Origin: Quillaja saponaria
Taxonomy: Eukaryota > Streptophyta > Magnoliopsida > Fabales > Quillajaceae
DNA length: 64,000 bases
Assembly: GCA_029379385.1 (NCBI GenBank)
Contig: CM055607.1
Location: forward strand, 11,222,001-11,286,000
Reading direction: 5' to 3'
Numbering within the stretch: the stretch's first letter is position 1; each line of letters opens with the position of its first letter. The notes under the pieces were generated by a model, which saw only the letters and a list, made by a program, of their open reading frames with translations, was not told where the DNA came from and made no database searches. Below are positions 47,474 through 59,007 of the stretch, piece after piece. The translations under genes and the position numbers were made by a program.

Positions 47474-50400
47474 ATGCAGGGACCGGTCCTCGTCCTCAGT
47501 AAGTTCTTTCATTCTCTTCCATTCATGGATCACTACAATAGACAATTACATCAATGTAGAAAATGGAACCTTTTTTCCTCCGAGCTTATTCGATACTTGC
47601 GTCTGTTTCTTCTTTGGTTACTAGAAAACAATGCCATTGATATTTTAGTTTCATTTATTTACTTATTTTAATTATTATCCTTTGGGTATACGCATATTCC
47701 TCCACTGTTTTCAAAGATTCAGTTAATTTAACATTCTCGTTTTTTATTTTCCATTATTTCTGTTAAATTTCTCTTTTTTAATCAGTTTTCATAAAAGTAT
47801 AAAGATTTTAATGTCCGACTGTTTGTCTGCGAGATCTCTGTTATATATTGAAGTCATTTTAAGCTGTATATTGAGTGATTCCTTTATGCTTCCGCTGAAA
47901 ATGAGCAGAGGACTCTTTGAAACGCGAGTCTGGAAGCAAGGTGCACGGTGCTAATATCCAGGCGTCAAAGGTAAGCTCGTCTTATACACTATATTATTAT
48001 GCCCACATGTCACTCTGCATTGTTATATATCTATGATTTCCGGGTCATTCACAGAATGAATAGAGGGATCAAACACTGAAAAAAGTATGGTTTGCTACTA
48101 AATAGAACTTTGTTGTCAGAAAATTTGGTAAACTAGTTACTTTTCTGTTGTTGGGTTATATGTGTTTGTGTTTGTGTGAACATCTGGTAGAGTCTCACAT
48201 ACTTGGCACACACCGTCTGGTTGGCTTTTAACCAGTAATCTCATCCTGTACCCTTGATCTTACAGGGGAAGGAGGTTCCACAATAATGCAAAATTTCCAT
48301 ACATGTTGAAAATGACATGTTGTAACCCTATGCAAAACCACCATCTGAAAATTTTAAGGTGGCTCTATTTGGTCGTGGCCTCCATTTTACCTAGTTTTGG
48401 GTCCTTTAAAACATCTATACAAATAATAAAAATGAGAATCTCTTGAAGACAGGCCTGTTCTGAACTCATTCAACGCACTACTAGTGATAGTCCGACTTAA
48501 ACATAAGTCTGACAGCTAAAGTACTTTTACAAACTTGATTAATTGCATTACCTTCATCTGTATGATATGGAAACAGTAGGTCTTGTTTGTATTTTATATC
48601 CTTTGGTCCTAACTCTGCGAGGTCCCAAAGGGAGCATATCAAGCTTCATTCCCATCCGGAGGAGGCTGTTTGCTATCTTATAAAGAACTCTTATTCTTAA
48701 TAAATAGAATAGTACATTTCATCCCCATGAATTTGAAGTTTGTCTCACACTTTCTTTGTCAAACAAATTCTGAATTTTGCTCTAAATTCTCCACCAAATA
48801 AGTTCTTGGAATTAAAATTGTGAAGCATCCTCCTCTAAGGTCACATTTTATACTCAAGGGCTACTCTTCTCAGGAAGATCTTCTGAGCAGGAAGGGAAAT
48901 TTGCTGATGCTGCAAACTCAATAATTCTCAGTATCACTCCATTAGTTTCCTTTTACTTTTCTAGGTTGAGAGACATACTGTTATAGAATTAGTAAATAAA
49001 TAGTTGAGTGACAATCAAATGTTTAATTGTTGTAATTATCTACTTAATTTTGCTCCAATCAGATAACTATAGATCCCACTAGATGTAGATTGTAGATTAC
49101 CTGGCCATTTGATGTTTCTCATATTTGCTTTATACTTGACAGGCTGTCGCTGACATCATTCGTACAACCTTGGGACCAAGATCTATGTTAAAGATGCTAC
49201 TGGATGCTGCAGGAGGTGAATTTTTTTTATCATGTGACAAGGATGTCTATCTCTCCCCCTCTTTTGCTGAAATTCTCTGAAATATACCTTCAATTTTGAG
49301 ATAATTTATTTTCATTGTTTTGTAGTATAAAAAAAATAACTTTAACTAGTTAGGAATAATTTGTATATCAGGAAATCTGGTGTTTTACATGGTGTCAGAG
49401 TATTATTTCAAATAGTATTTTTATAGTCGTTGATGGTGCAACTTTTCCTGTTGTTTTTCTGTTTACTAAGGTCTTCCCTTTCTTCCCCTATCAATTCACA
49501 GGTATCGTGGTGACTAATGATGGGAACGCTATACTGCGAGAGTTAGATCTTGCTCACCCAGCTGCAAAGGCATGTTTGTTTGATTGAATTTTAGCATACA
49601 CTGTCTAAATTGGATTGTTTTCTATGCACTAGTTCCCCCCACGTAACCACATCATTCTCTTGGATTTTCACATTTGCTTGTCCTCTTGTTTCAAATCTTC
49701 TGACATAGTTTTTACTTTGTGGATTGTTGCAGTCCATGATTGAACTAAGCCGCACCCAAGATGAAGAAGTAGGAGATGGAACAACGTCTGTCATAATTCT
49801 TGGTATGTTTTCAGCATAAATATTAGTGCTATACCTTTTAGCAGGTCTATTCCAGACAGTCTGTAGAACCTCTATTTTCGTTGTGTGTGATTACATTTCA
49901 AGATTGTTGAAGGTTTTGTTTCACACATTAGCTTTTCTGTTTTGTAGCTCTGCATGGGTTATATTAAGTTCTGGAATCTATATTTAATCATCATTTCCTG
50001 CAACCAATAAAGCTATATTGTGTGGTATAATGTTAAATTCATCTCTGACATTTGGGGTAAACATTATATTGAAGCTGGTGAGAATGCTTCATGTGGCGGA
50101 AGCATTCATTGACAAAAAGTATCATCCTACAGTTATTTGTCGAGGTAACTTATATGCATTTATTAGTATTTCTTTTCGTTCATCATGTCTATCAAGTTCT
50201 GTATAACAAATGCTAGAATTATCTGATCCCTGCAGCTTACAATAAAGCTCTGGAGGATGCTATTGCTGTGCTAGACAAGATTGCAATGCCGATTGATGTG
50301 AAGGATCGTAAGTTTGATGACTACTCTTACTGTTTATTACTTAAAATCTGTTTAGTGTATTCAGTAATGTGTTGACAGTTGTAGTAATTTTTCTAAGTTT

Positions 50401-53400
50401 GGACTCCAATTGGTTGCTCTTTTGTATACCTTAATTGGAGATAAGCATTATTACAATTCACTTACTTAGAAGTTATTTACTCCAATTGGTTACTCTTTGG
50501 TACACCCTAGTTTTTCTAGTAGTTCCTTCTCTATTTTTTATTGTCCCATTCTCTGGTGCATGCACGAAAAGGAATACTTCTTTTTCTTTTCTTTTGATAC
50601 AGTGAATCCATCTACATTATACAAAAGATTTAACTGATCTATGGGGAAAGAACCCTTCTATTCTTCTTTTCTATACCTTGATCGCGAATAAGCATTATTA
50701 CAATCCACCTAGTTAGTAGTTATTTACTCCAATTGGTTGCACTTTTGCACACCTAGTTTTCTAGTAGTTCCTTCTCTAATTTTTAATGGTCTCATTCTCT
50801 GGTGCATGCACAAAAAGGAATACTTCTTTTTTTTTTTTTTTTTTTTGATATAGTGAATCCATCTACATTATACAAAAGATTTAGCTTATCTGTGAGGAAA
50901 GAGCCCTTCTATTCTTTATGTGCAATGTAGTGTCAACATAATTTATGAATTACATGGCAGGTGGTACAATGCTGGGGCTAGTAAAAAGCTGTATAGGTAC
51001 AAAATTTACTGGTCAATTTGGCGATCTAATTGCTGTAAGTATATTTATTTGTTTTGAGTATTTCTTTATTATTATTGTTGTTGTTGCTGGAGTTATGCCA
51101 AGGGCGTGGAAATTTGTTTGTAATTTTAAAAAATAAAATAAAATAAAAATTGAATCTTTTCAATTTCTTATGTTATGCTTAATGTTGTTCTTCCATATTT
51201 CTAGAAACTCTCAAGGGAAAATCTCATTCCTTTGGAGCCGTATAAGTTGATAGTTGCACAACTAATCTTAGAAATGAAAATTTGAATATTGGGATACTTG
51301 AACCAGAGGAAAGCATCTTTTTTCCCCATTTTTTAAGTACATCACATCAAACAACATATAACACCTCAGCTGTTGGTAATATCCTCCCCCACTCCCAGGA
51401 AAAAAATATATATATAAGAAAAAGAAAAAAAATGTAGGAGGAGTACTTGGTGGAAAACTTATACTTGTTGTTGGGCAGAGACATGATTTTATGGATTATT
51501 TCTATTTGAATCCTATTTCTTTCTTCAATCTACACAATAAATGTATCCACAATTTAAATTCGCTGCACTGTTTTTTTCTTTTCTTTCAGTTTCTAATTTT
51601 AGATTAGTAAATAATAGTAGTGCATCTAGCATCCAGAAGCACTTCATTTCAGTTATTCTCATTCATTTCTAATTATGTTACTTTTAGTGTTAGGTAAATA
51701 GGATCAACCTATACCACATGAATATTGGGAATGTTGCAACTGCAATGACACTTTCATGTTTTTCTTATCTTTTCTGGTTAAATTCCAGGACTTGGCTATT
51801 GATGCAACTACTACAGTTGGTGTTGATCTTGGCCAAGGTTTACGAGATGTGGATATTAAGAAGTACATTAAAGTTGAGAAAGTACCTGGTGGACAGTTGG
51901 ACTACTCCAGAGTTCTTAAAGGAGTTATGTTTGACAAAGATGTAGTTGCCCCTGGAAAAATGAGAAGAAAGATTGTAAACCCTCGTATCATTCTTCTGGA
52001 TTGTCCCCTTGAATACAAAAAGGGTGAGAACCAGACAAATGCTGAGTTGCTCAAAGAAGAAGACTGGACTGTCTTGTTGAAAATGGAAGAAGAATTTATT
52101 GAGGACCTCTGTATGCAGATATTGAAGTTCAGACCTGACTTGGTAATTACAGAGAAGGGTCTTAGTGACTTGGCCTGCCATTATCTGAGCAAGCATGGAG
52201 TTAGTGCAATCAGGAGGCTAAGGAAGACTGACAACAACAGAATTGCCAAGGCATGTGGGGCTGTTATTGTGAACAGACCTGAGGAGTTGCAGGAGTCTGA
52301 TGTTGGTACTGGTGCTGGGTTGTTTGAAGTTAAGAAAATTGGAGATGAGTTCTTTTCGTTCATTGTTGATTGCAAGGACCCAAAAGCTTGTACGATTCTC
52401 TTAAGGGGTGCAAGTAAGGATCTCTTGAATGAAGTAGAGAGAAACCTGCAGGTAATTATGAGATGGTAATTCAATTATGTTGATGCAACGGTACTGTTTT
52501 CTGAAGCTCTTACATTACAGGATGCAATGTCAGTAGCAAGAAATATAATAAAAAATCCAAAACTTGTTCCTGGAGGTGGTGCCACAGAGTTGACTGTATC
52601 TGCTGCTTTGAAGCAGAAGAGCTCATCTATTGAAGGAATAGAAAAGGTAAAGTGATTACTCTATTACATTTGGTCTGTGAAGCGCTTGGTCTAAGGTGAA
52701 CTTTTGATTCTTGTGGGCAAAAACCAGGTGAAAACAGTTTTTTAACATTATCTGACAATCAGATTCTTACTTCTATTATGCTTGGTGGATGACAGTGGCC
52801 TTATGAAGCTGCTGCGATTGCTTTTGAGGCTATACCGCGTACTTTGGCACAGAATTGTGGGGTGAACGTCATTCGGACTATGACTGCACTGCAAGGAAAA
52901 GTAAGGACCTTGTCTTGGACATTTTTATTCTTATGATGAGGATTCTGTTTCCAGATGTAAAATAATTTGTTGATATCATTATTGAAAACTATAAATGTAG
53001 CATGCAAATGGCGAAAATGCATGGATCGGCATAGATGGAAATACTGGTGCAATCACTGACATGAAAGAGGAGAAGGTAACCCTTTTCCACGATAAATTTA
53101 TAGATTTGTAGTGTCTATTACATATTATAAGTAAAACATTATGCATGTAAATGAATTTGCCAAATGACCTTTTGCCCATTTATTTGTGTTTCGTGAAGAT
53201 ATCTAACATGGTTTTATTATTCCAAAGAGGTCGCAGACTTTAGAGGAAATTTATGCAATGATAATTTGTGAGGTTGATACCTCGCTTTTTGTGTTGATTG
53301 ATTCCTGGTGATTCTTTTGTCTCATATAATATCAGATCTGGGATGCCTACAATGTGAAGGCACAAACTTTTAAGACATCTATTGAAGCTGCTTGCATGCT

Positions 53401-53527
53401 CTTAAGAATTGACGACATTGTGAGCGGAATCAAGAAGAAGCAGGCCCCTGGAGCAGGCCAAGGTCCTTCTAAGCCAACGACTGAGACTGAGGCAGATGCT
53501 GACAATGAGCAAATACTTCCTGATTGA
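47474..53527 (+). CDS. CCT3: T-complex protein 1 subunit gamma (CCT3), cytosolic chaperonin, about 557 aa
   Basis: Exons are 47474-47498, 47909-47970, 49143-49215, 49502-49569, 49733-49802, 50075-50144, 50236-50307, 50961-51034, 51789-52451, 52521-52646, 52796-52900, 53001-53075 and 53336-53527. The product is one of eight subunits of the CCT/TRiC ring that folds actin, tubulin and other cytosolic proteins using ATP. Group II chaperonin signatures are clear: TLGPRSMLKMLLDAAGG, VTNDGNAILRELDLAHPAAK, EEVGDGTTS (ATP-hydrolysis loop, residues about 88-95) and LVPGGGATE. Gamma-specific blocks such as GQGLRDVDIKKYIKVEKVPG and WPYEAAAIAFEAIPRTLAQN identify the subunit. Intron 4 uses a GC donor. Exon 6 carries one extra A (GAGAATG for GAGATG, near 50082) that breaks the frame; without it the total is 558 codons. 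Confidence 0.95.
50425..50917. repeat. Tandem duplication, 247-bp period, in CCT3 intron 7
   Basis: TATACCTT...TAAGCATTATTACAA... through GTGCATGCAC, a T-rich tract, GTGAATCCATCTACATTATA and CCCTTCTATTC occurs at 50425-50671 and again at 50672-50917. The second copy has an expanded poly(T) run (about 50827-50846). A shorter CTCCAATTGGTT repeat also occurs around each copy. It is intronic and non-coding. Confidence 0.85.
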
Positions 53528-54801
53528 TAAGATAATCTGACTGACTAGCGTTTTGACATATACTGTTGAAGCTGCTGTTACCTGTGTTGGCTGCAAGAAG
53601 ATTTGTGAGCTTTGGATCTGCAGGAATTTTGGATGCCTGATTGATGCTGTTAGGGACCACAGTCTAAGCATCTGCTTTTGTAAACTTTATGTAATGATTC
53701 ATGTTTTCTTTTGCATACAGAATCATTGGATTCATCTCTCATCTGCTCATCATGGCATAGAGCTGGCTGAAAGAATTTTGTTCAGAGTTTTTCTTATATC
53801 TCGGTTATGTCATCTCGTGTTGGGCCTGTCTAGCAGCAGTTCAGATATGAATGAAAGAGTTCATTCGTTGCTGTGCTTGTATTTTTCATTTTGTAGGCTG
53901 AGATCTGTAGAGATAAGGGAAAAATTGGTTTGAGAGATTATGCACATCCCAAAAGTTCACAGGAATTAAAACAATTGTAATGCTTTTCTGGATGGTTCTT
54001 CGGGATCATCTGCAGTTGATACCAGGGCATGAAAGAAGCCTGCATATTTTACCTTTTAAATTGGTTCATCCCAATTGTTTTTATACCAAGTCTAGCGAGT
54101 GGTTCTTATGCATATGCATGGCTTGGCATTAGGAAACGTGAGAGGATGAAGGGTGCATAATCTGTTTTCCTTTGATGAGGGGCTCTTGGCGTGGGTAAAA
54201 GATTAGTAAAGAAACATGAATCCTTTAGACTTGAACTTGCAAAAGAGTTATATCCTATGTCTTGAGTATACACGTATTGCTTCCTTACCGTTTCTAGTTT
54301 CTCCTGACGTCCCCACTCTGCAAAACCAAACCCTATCCAAGGTGCCTACTCCTTAGAATGAGAAGAATGCCTGTTTGAGTTTTACATTTTTGAATCGATA
54401 GGAATCATCCATTCTTCGGTTACTATCTTATGAGAGAAATGATTAGTTAGTAGGAAGGAATTTTTCATCCACTATTGCCTTGATGGAGCTCAAAATAAAG
54501 GGTGAACTGTCGGTCAACAAGGGTAGAGAGCCATGAATGAATATTCCTATAACGTCACTGGAGGATCAAATTCTGAATATGATTTACAAAGAAACGAACT
54601 AGGTTTAGCATGGTAACTGGAATAAACCATGTAAAAGCAAACTTGCTATAACAATTCAAAATTATAATTCTTGATTGAACCATATATCAATAAGACAAAC
54701 AAATCAACAGCAAAATCAAAGATGCTTAAAATAACAGTGGTGCCCCAATATTACATGACTATTGCTTGTCGTAATACTTGGTGGTGGATGCCATTCACAA
54801 C
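53528..54801. other. Convergent 3' UTRs of CCT3 and eIF6
   Basis: The two genes end tail-to-tail 1.27 kb apart. The CCT3 3' UTR probably occupies the first 400-500 bases; the eIF6 3' UTR reads in from the right. Poly(A) sites were not fixed. The reading frame across 53553-53933 is a chance frame in the UTR. Confidence 0.55.
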
Positions 54802-57786
54802 TCAGACATAGCTATCAATCAATGATTTTCTCATCTCGTCCACAATGGCACTGGGTTGAGCTTCTCTTAACTTGAAAACACTCTCAATGACAGAGAGTTC
54901 TGTTGCTGTAGTGTCTGATCCACAGAAGGCTGTCCAATCGTTTACTGTCATGCCAGCTGCAATTACCTCACTGCCACGATTCACAGTCCCAGCGACCAAA
55001 GGGACCTGAAGGAGTGTAGAAAGTTCATCCAAGTCTTCAATGGAAGTATGAGGATGGACCTGCACCAAATGTACAGACAAAACATGATAAATAAGATTGC
55101 TCACATGATAAGATATTAAGATGCCTAAATGAAGAATATCACAACATTCCTTACCAAACCACCTCTGTTGGAGAAGGCACAGTAGCTCCCAACAAGAATA
55201 TTGCCCGCAATTGTCTGCCTAAAAACCTCTACTCCAAGAACATCTGCAATCACTTCCTCAGTCTCCTGAACAAGAAAAACACATTGAATACTTCACCATG
55301 ACATATGGGATTGACGGACGGTATGGGTTCAACATTGGCAACAAATGCATGTTTTCCATGAAATGGATATTTAGTGAAAGAATAATAGGGCTCTTAAACA
55401 ATATAATGATTCCTCCAGAGATCACCTAATAAAAACAATCAGATACTGGTTGCGTTCTGCACTCACCCTCTTTCCTTTTTTAAACATGCACTTCCAGAAT
55501 TAAAAGACACTTCAACTATGTGATTAACGAAGGCAAGGGAGAATATAGAGAACAAGAGGGACAATGATGACTTTTTTTCTTTTGTGTGTGTGTGTATGTA
55601 TGTTGGGGGGGGGGGGGGGGTGTTTACTTGTAGAGAGAAGTAAAAGTGAATACCCTGTCGAGATCAGTGTGAGTGAGAGCAACATGGTCATTGCATGCTA
55701 TACAATTTCCTAAAGCTGATAGCCTTTCTTCTACGCGCTGAACGACAACTTGATCCGGTAGACTGTTTCTCAAGTGCTGAAGTTCTTCAACCCATGAAAC
55801 AAAAACAACAGTAATAAAGTTCAGTAAATGTCAAGGTTCAAAGTTTTGCACCATCTACATAAGCAACTATCTGAATTGAAGTACAAGAATTAAAAAATAT
55901 GGATGACATAAAATTTCATTGATGGCATTGTACCATACAGAGTGTCAACGACGGAACAGGGATAAAGTTGAATCCTCAAACAGATAAATTGTAGAAAGAA
56001 CCAAACAATATGGACATCAGTTGTTGCAAAATATAGGCAAAGTTGAAGATTTCAGGTTGTAATTGAAAAAAAGCCAAAAGTTATGCCCAAGTATCCTGAA
56101 GGCTTAGGGGCCGCCTGCCAGTGCTTAATAATTCTACAGCCTCAGATGTAGTTGCTAACATGTTTGCACCTGGGATGTGAAAAATGGTAGACACTCAACA
56201 CAATATAGTATGGGGAATATCAAGGAATACTTTAATCTTCCATCAAAAAGACGTATCTTAAAGGAAACAAAGGGGAAGACCTCATTGCAGGTGCTACTGT
56301 AGTAAAAACTTAAGCACTCACAAGAACTTAAAAAGCCGAAGGTTATCTTTTCAATGATCCAAATGCAACTTTTATGTGCTGATGTAAGGCAAACTTTTTA
56401 TAAGGAGACAATACACTAATACCATAAGAATGCTGAGCAGTATCCAGTGGTTTAATCTAATTCTCCCCACATAATAAAATAGATAAAAGAACCATAAAAC
56501 GACATTTATTTGAAGACAGCTAAAGAATTGCTACAATAATACCACAGTTAATTTAATCACCTAACGGCATTTACTATTATAAGCCTCTCTTGCGCCTTTC
56601 TCAGTTATCATTGTTCAAAGGATTTTTAATTTCCTCCAAAAATTCGAAGGCAGCACTCATTATTTATGCCAAAATCAGAGACTAATACAGTTACTTACAA
56701 ATACAAGATCAAAATCGAAATACTGACTTTGAACAGATTTTTGGACATGGGTACTAGAAAATCTTAAACCCTATAAACCTCAAAACATGTTGCAGTGTAT
56801 ATTTTAGTTATAGAATTTTGGAGAAAAATAAATTAAAATGTTGTTTAAAAATAACTGTAATCATTTGTTGATCCAAAGTCCAACAGAGTAAATGGAAAAA
56901 GGCTAGTATAGTAAGCTCTGTAAAAGGGGATAAATTAAGAATGGGAAACTACTTTCGCAATGAGCAGTGAGAATGAAAAGGCAACAAAAACAATAAACTA
57001 ATGACATTAAAAAGAAGTACCAAACATCACAAACCGAAAGCAAAATGGTCAATATAAGAATCTGAATCACCTTGGTCCGTTGTATTGTGGGGCAAGAGAA
57101 GTCCATTCTTGTTTCCTGCAAGTCAATAGATATCAAGTGAAATAAGTATATAAAAATGAAGGAACGAATATAGCCATTCTAACAGCCCTAATAAACTGCT
57201 TCAGATTAATGTATTAAGAAACCATGGGGAGAAAGGATGAGAAATAAAAAATTTACCAATACAAAGGCGCCCAATAATACGAGTGCCCGAAATGGAAGTT
57301 TTAACCACAGGGATAACATCTGCTAACTCAGACTCAAAGGCACTGCATCATGCAACACAATCATTTAAAAATCCAACCAAAGAACCAGTCAACTTCCAAA
57401 ACATTTCATAAATGAAAACATAAAAATTCATCAGCTGCATGAAAAGGATAACTACTTACAGCCCATTATAGGGAAGGCGTGGGAGCCTTAAAAACACATT
57501 CAACTAATTAGTATAAGGTAAAAGATAAAGCCTTTTGAATATAAGTTCAAACCTGTAGAAGTTTTCAGAACCTCCAATTGCAACCAAACAATAAGCATTG
57601 GTAAGCTTTGAAAACACCCCAATTTCACAGCAGTTCTCAAACTGAAGCCCTGCAAGTAAAAATAGTTTAGTTCAATAAGCATCAGCAACAAAAAAAAAAT
57701 CGCCAAAGGTAATAAATTTATAGAAATTAAAATCAGATATAAAATTAAAAAAATGACCAATTTTGATATCACTTACTAGTCGCCAT
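54802..57786 (-). CDS. EIF6: Eukaryotic translation initiation factor 6 (eIF6), 245 aa, seven coding exons
   Basis: Coding exons on the minus strand are 57777-57786, 57553-57649, 57257-57342, 57071-57115, 55654-55784, 55155-55265 and 54802-55059. They total 246 codons including the stop, the standard eIF6 size. eIF6 is needed for 60S ribosome biogenesis and holds free 60S subunits apart from 40S. The five-fold pentein repeat is visible in recurring blocks: [72 protein letters not shown] and [20 protein letters not shown]. The first coding exon is only 10 nt (ATGGCGACTA). A 5' UTR intron is likely (acceptor at about 57835, donor near 57962). The exon 5 acceptor (GTTGAAG) is weak. A 27-nt spliceable segment in the intron between the second and third coding exons could lengthen the protein by nine residues. 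Confidence 0.95.
55581..55621. repeat. (TG)n followed by a poly(G) run
   Basis: A TGTGTGTG tract is followed by an uninterrupted run of about 15 or more G (about 55605-55620), unusual in this AT-rich window. It lies in an eIF6 intron. Long G runs are also prone to sequencing-length error. Confidence 0.85.
57460..57486 (-). other. Candidate 27-nt cassette exon in eIF6
   Basis: Within the intron between eIF6 coding exons 2 and 3, on the minus strand, TTTTTAAG precedes GCTCCC and GGGCT precedes GTAAGTAG, a strong donor. The enclosed 27 nt are a multiple of three, lack stops in the eIF6 phase and would insert [10 protein letters not shown] in place of one serine. The skipped form matches the conserved protein, so inclusion would be a minor isoform at most. 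Confidence 0.35.
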
Positions 57787-57999
57787 GATCGAGATGACCG
57801 AGGAGCTCAAGCGAATATTTGAACTTGAAGATCTGCAAAATCAGAACCTGAGAGTCAACTAAGAAAAATCGAAAAAAGGTGGCCGTCTGAAGGGATAAAT
57901 AGAAACGACTCACACAATAACTATAATACATACTAGTAGAGATAGAAGATAACCGCTTACAAGCCTCTCTTTCTCGCTCCTTCTGCCAACAAGGTCTGC

Positions 58000-58019
58000 T
58001 TAGGGTTTTATTAGGGTTT
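58000..58019 (-). promoter_or_regulatory. Paired telo-boxes in the eIF6 leader/promoter
   Basis: On the eIF6 strand, AAAACCCTAATAAAACCCTA gives two telo-box cores 11 bp apart, just at the likely eIF6 transcription start. Such motifs are typical of plant ribosome and translation genes. The match is to the core motif only. Confidence 0.6.
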
Positions 58020-58330
58020 TGGATTTGAACTTGGGAGAAACTTCTATTGGTAATCGGATTTTGTTTGTTTGTTGGGCAAATACAGATAAAGTCCGCTGAC
58101 AGAAATTGTAATGACGATTCAGTCCTTTTAATAATAACTGACTAGGGCTATCTTTCAATGATAGGATCGGACTTATCTGAGGCCCAACTTAAATAAGTAA
58201 GCCCAATTTACCACACTTTAAACAGGGCGTCAATTATGGCCCATAACACATAAAAAGGAGTTTTTTTTTTTTTAATCAAAAAATCAATTCCTCTACTCAG
58301 CGTCTCAGACCCTATCTCGAAGTACCTTCT
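58020..58330. promoter_or_regulatory. Shared intergenic promoter between eIF6 and SRPRB
   Basis: The two genes are divergent, with only about 300 bp between their likely transcription starts. GGCCCAA (58181), AGCCCAA (58200) and TGGCCCAT (58237-58244) resemble site II elements (TGGGCY and inverse) bound by TCP factors in growth-related plant genes. Exact transcription starts are not known, so bidirectional regulation is inferred. Confidence 0.45.
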
Positions 58331-59007
58331 GCCTAACCGGCGGTAGCGGGAGGCTTTTAACGGCGGCGTTATTCCCTACACGTTCTTCTTCTTTCATTCT
58401 TCCGAATTACCAATTTTGAAGCTTGAACGTCAATTACATCCCTCAATCTCTCACCGTTACTCATCAGTTACCCAACCCACTAGCCGTCTCTTGCTCTTTC
58501 GTTGTCTTCGGTCCCTCCCTAACGGTTAAACGGAGGTATATAGCTTCTTTCATCGTCTCCAACATCCTATCTGGAAGTCAATTACTCTTGCATTAACGAT
58601 TCTTTTTTATCTGTGATCTTATTTGATGTGCATGATTGATTCAATTACTTTGATTGTAGGTTCTGGCAAAATCTGACCCTAGTCCATTTGTCAAATTTAA
58701 TTTTTGTATTGAATGGTGTGTGATTGTACAGTGCAAAGTACTTAAATTTAAGAAATTTGTTTCTCTTGGCAAAAGAAAAAAGCAATCTTGTACTCAAGAT
58801 TATTAATTTAAAATAAAAATTATTATATCATAGTAACATTGTTAGTTAAATAAATTACATCATGCTGACTTTATGGGTGAACATACGAGACTTTCAGCTG
58901 GTTTCTTTCCTGGGTTGTTCAACGGGATGGGTTTGAAATTCTTGGTGCTAATTTATTTGCAATGAGAAGGAAGATGTTCTAACTGTCCCTTGAATTTATT
59001 AGGGAAA

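Noticed and set aside
52181..52474. Antisense open frames over the large CCT3 exon
   Set aside because: They mirror the conserved CCT3 coding strand and have no independent features.
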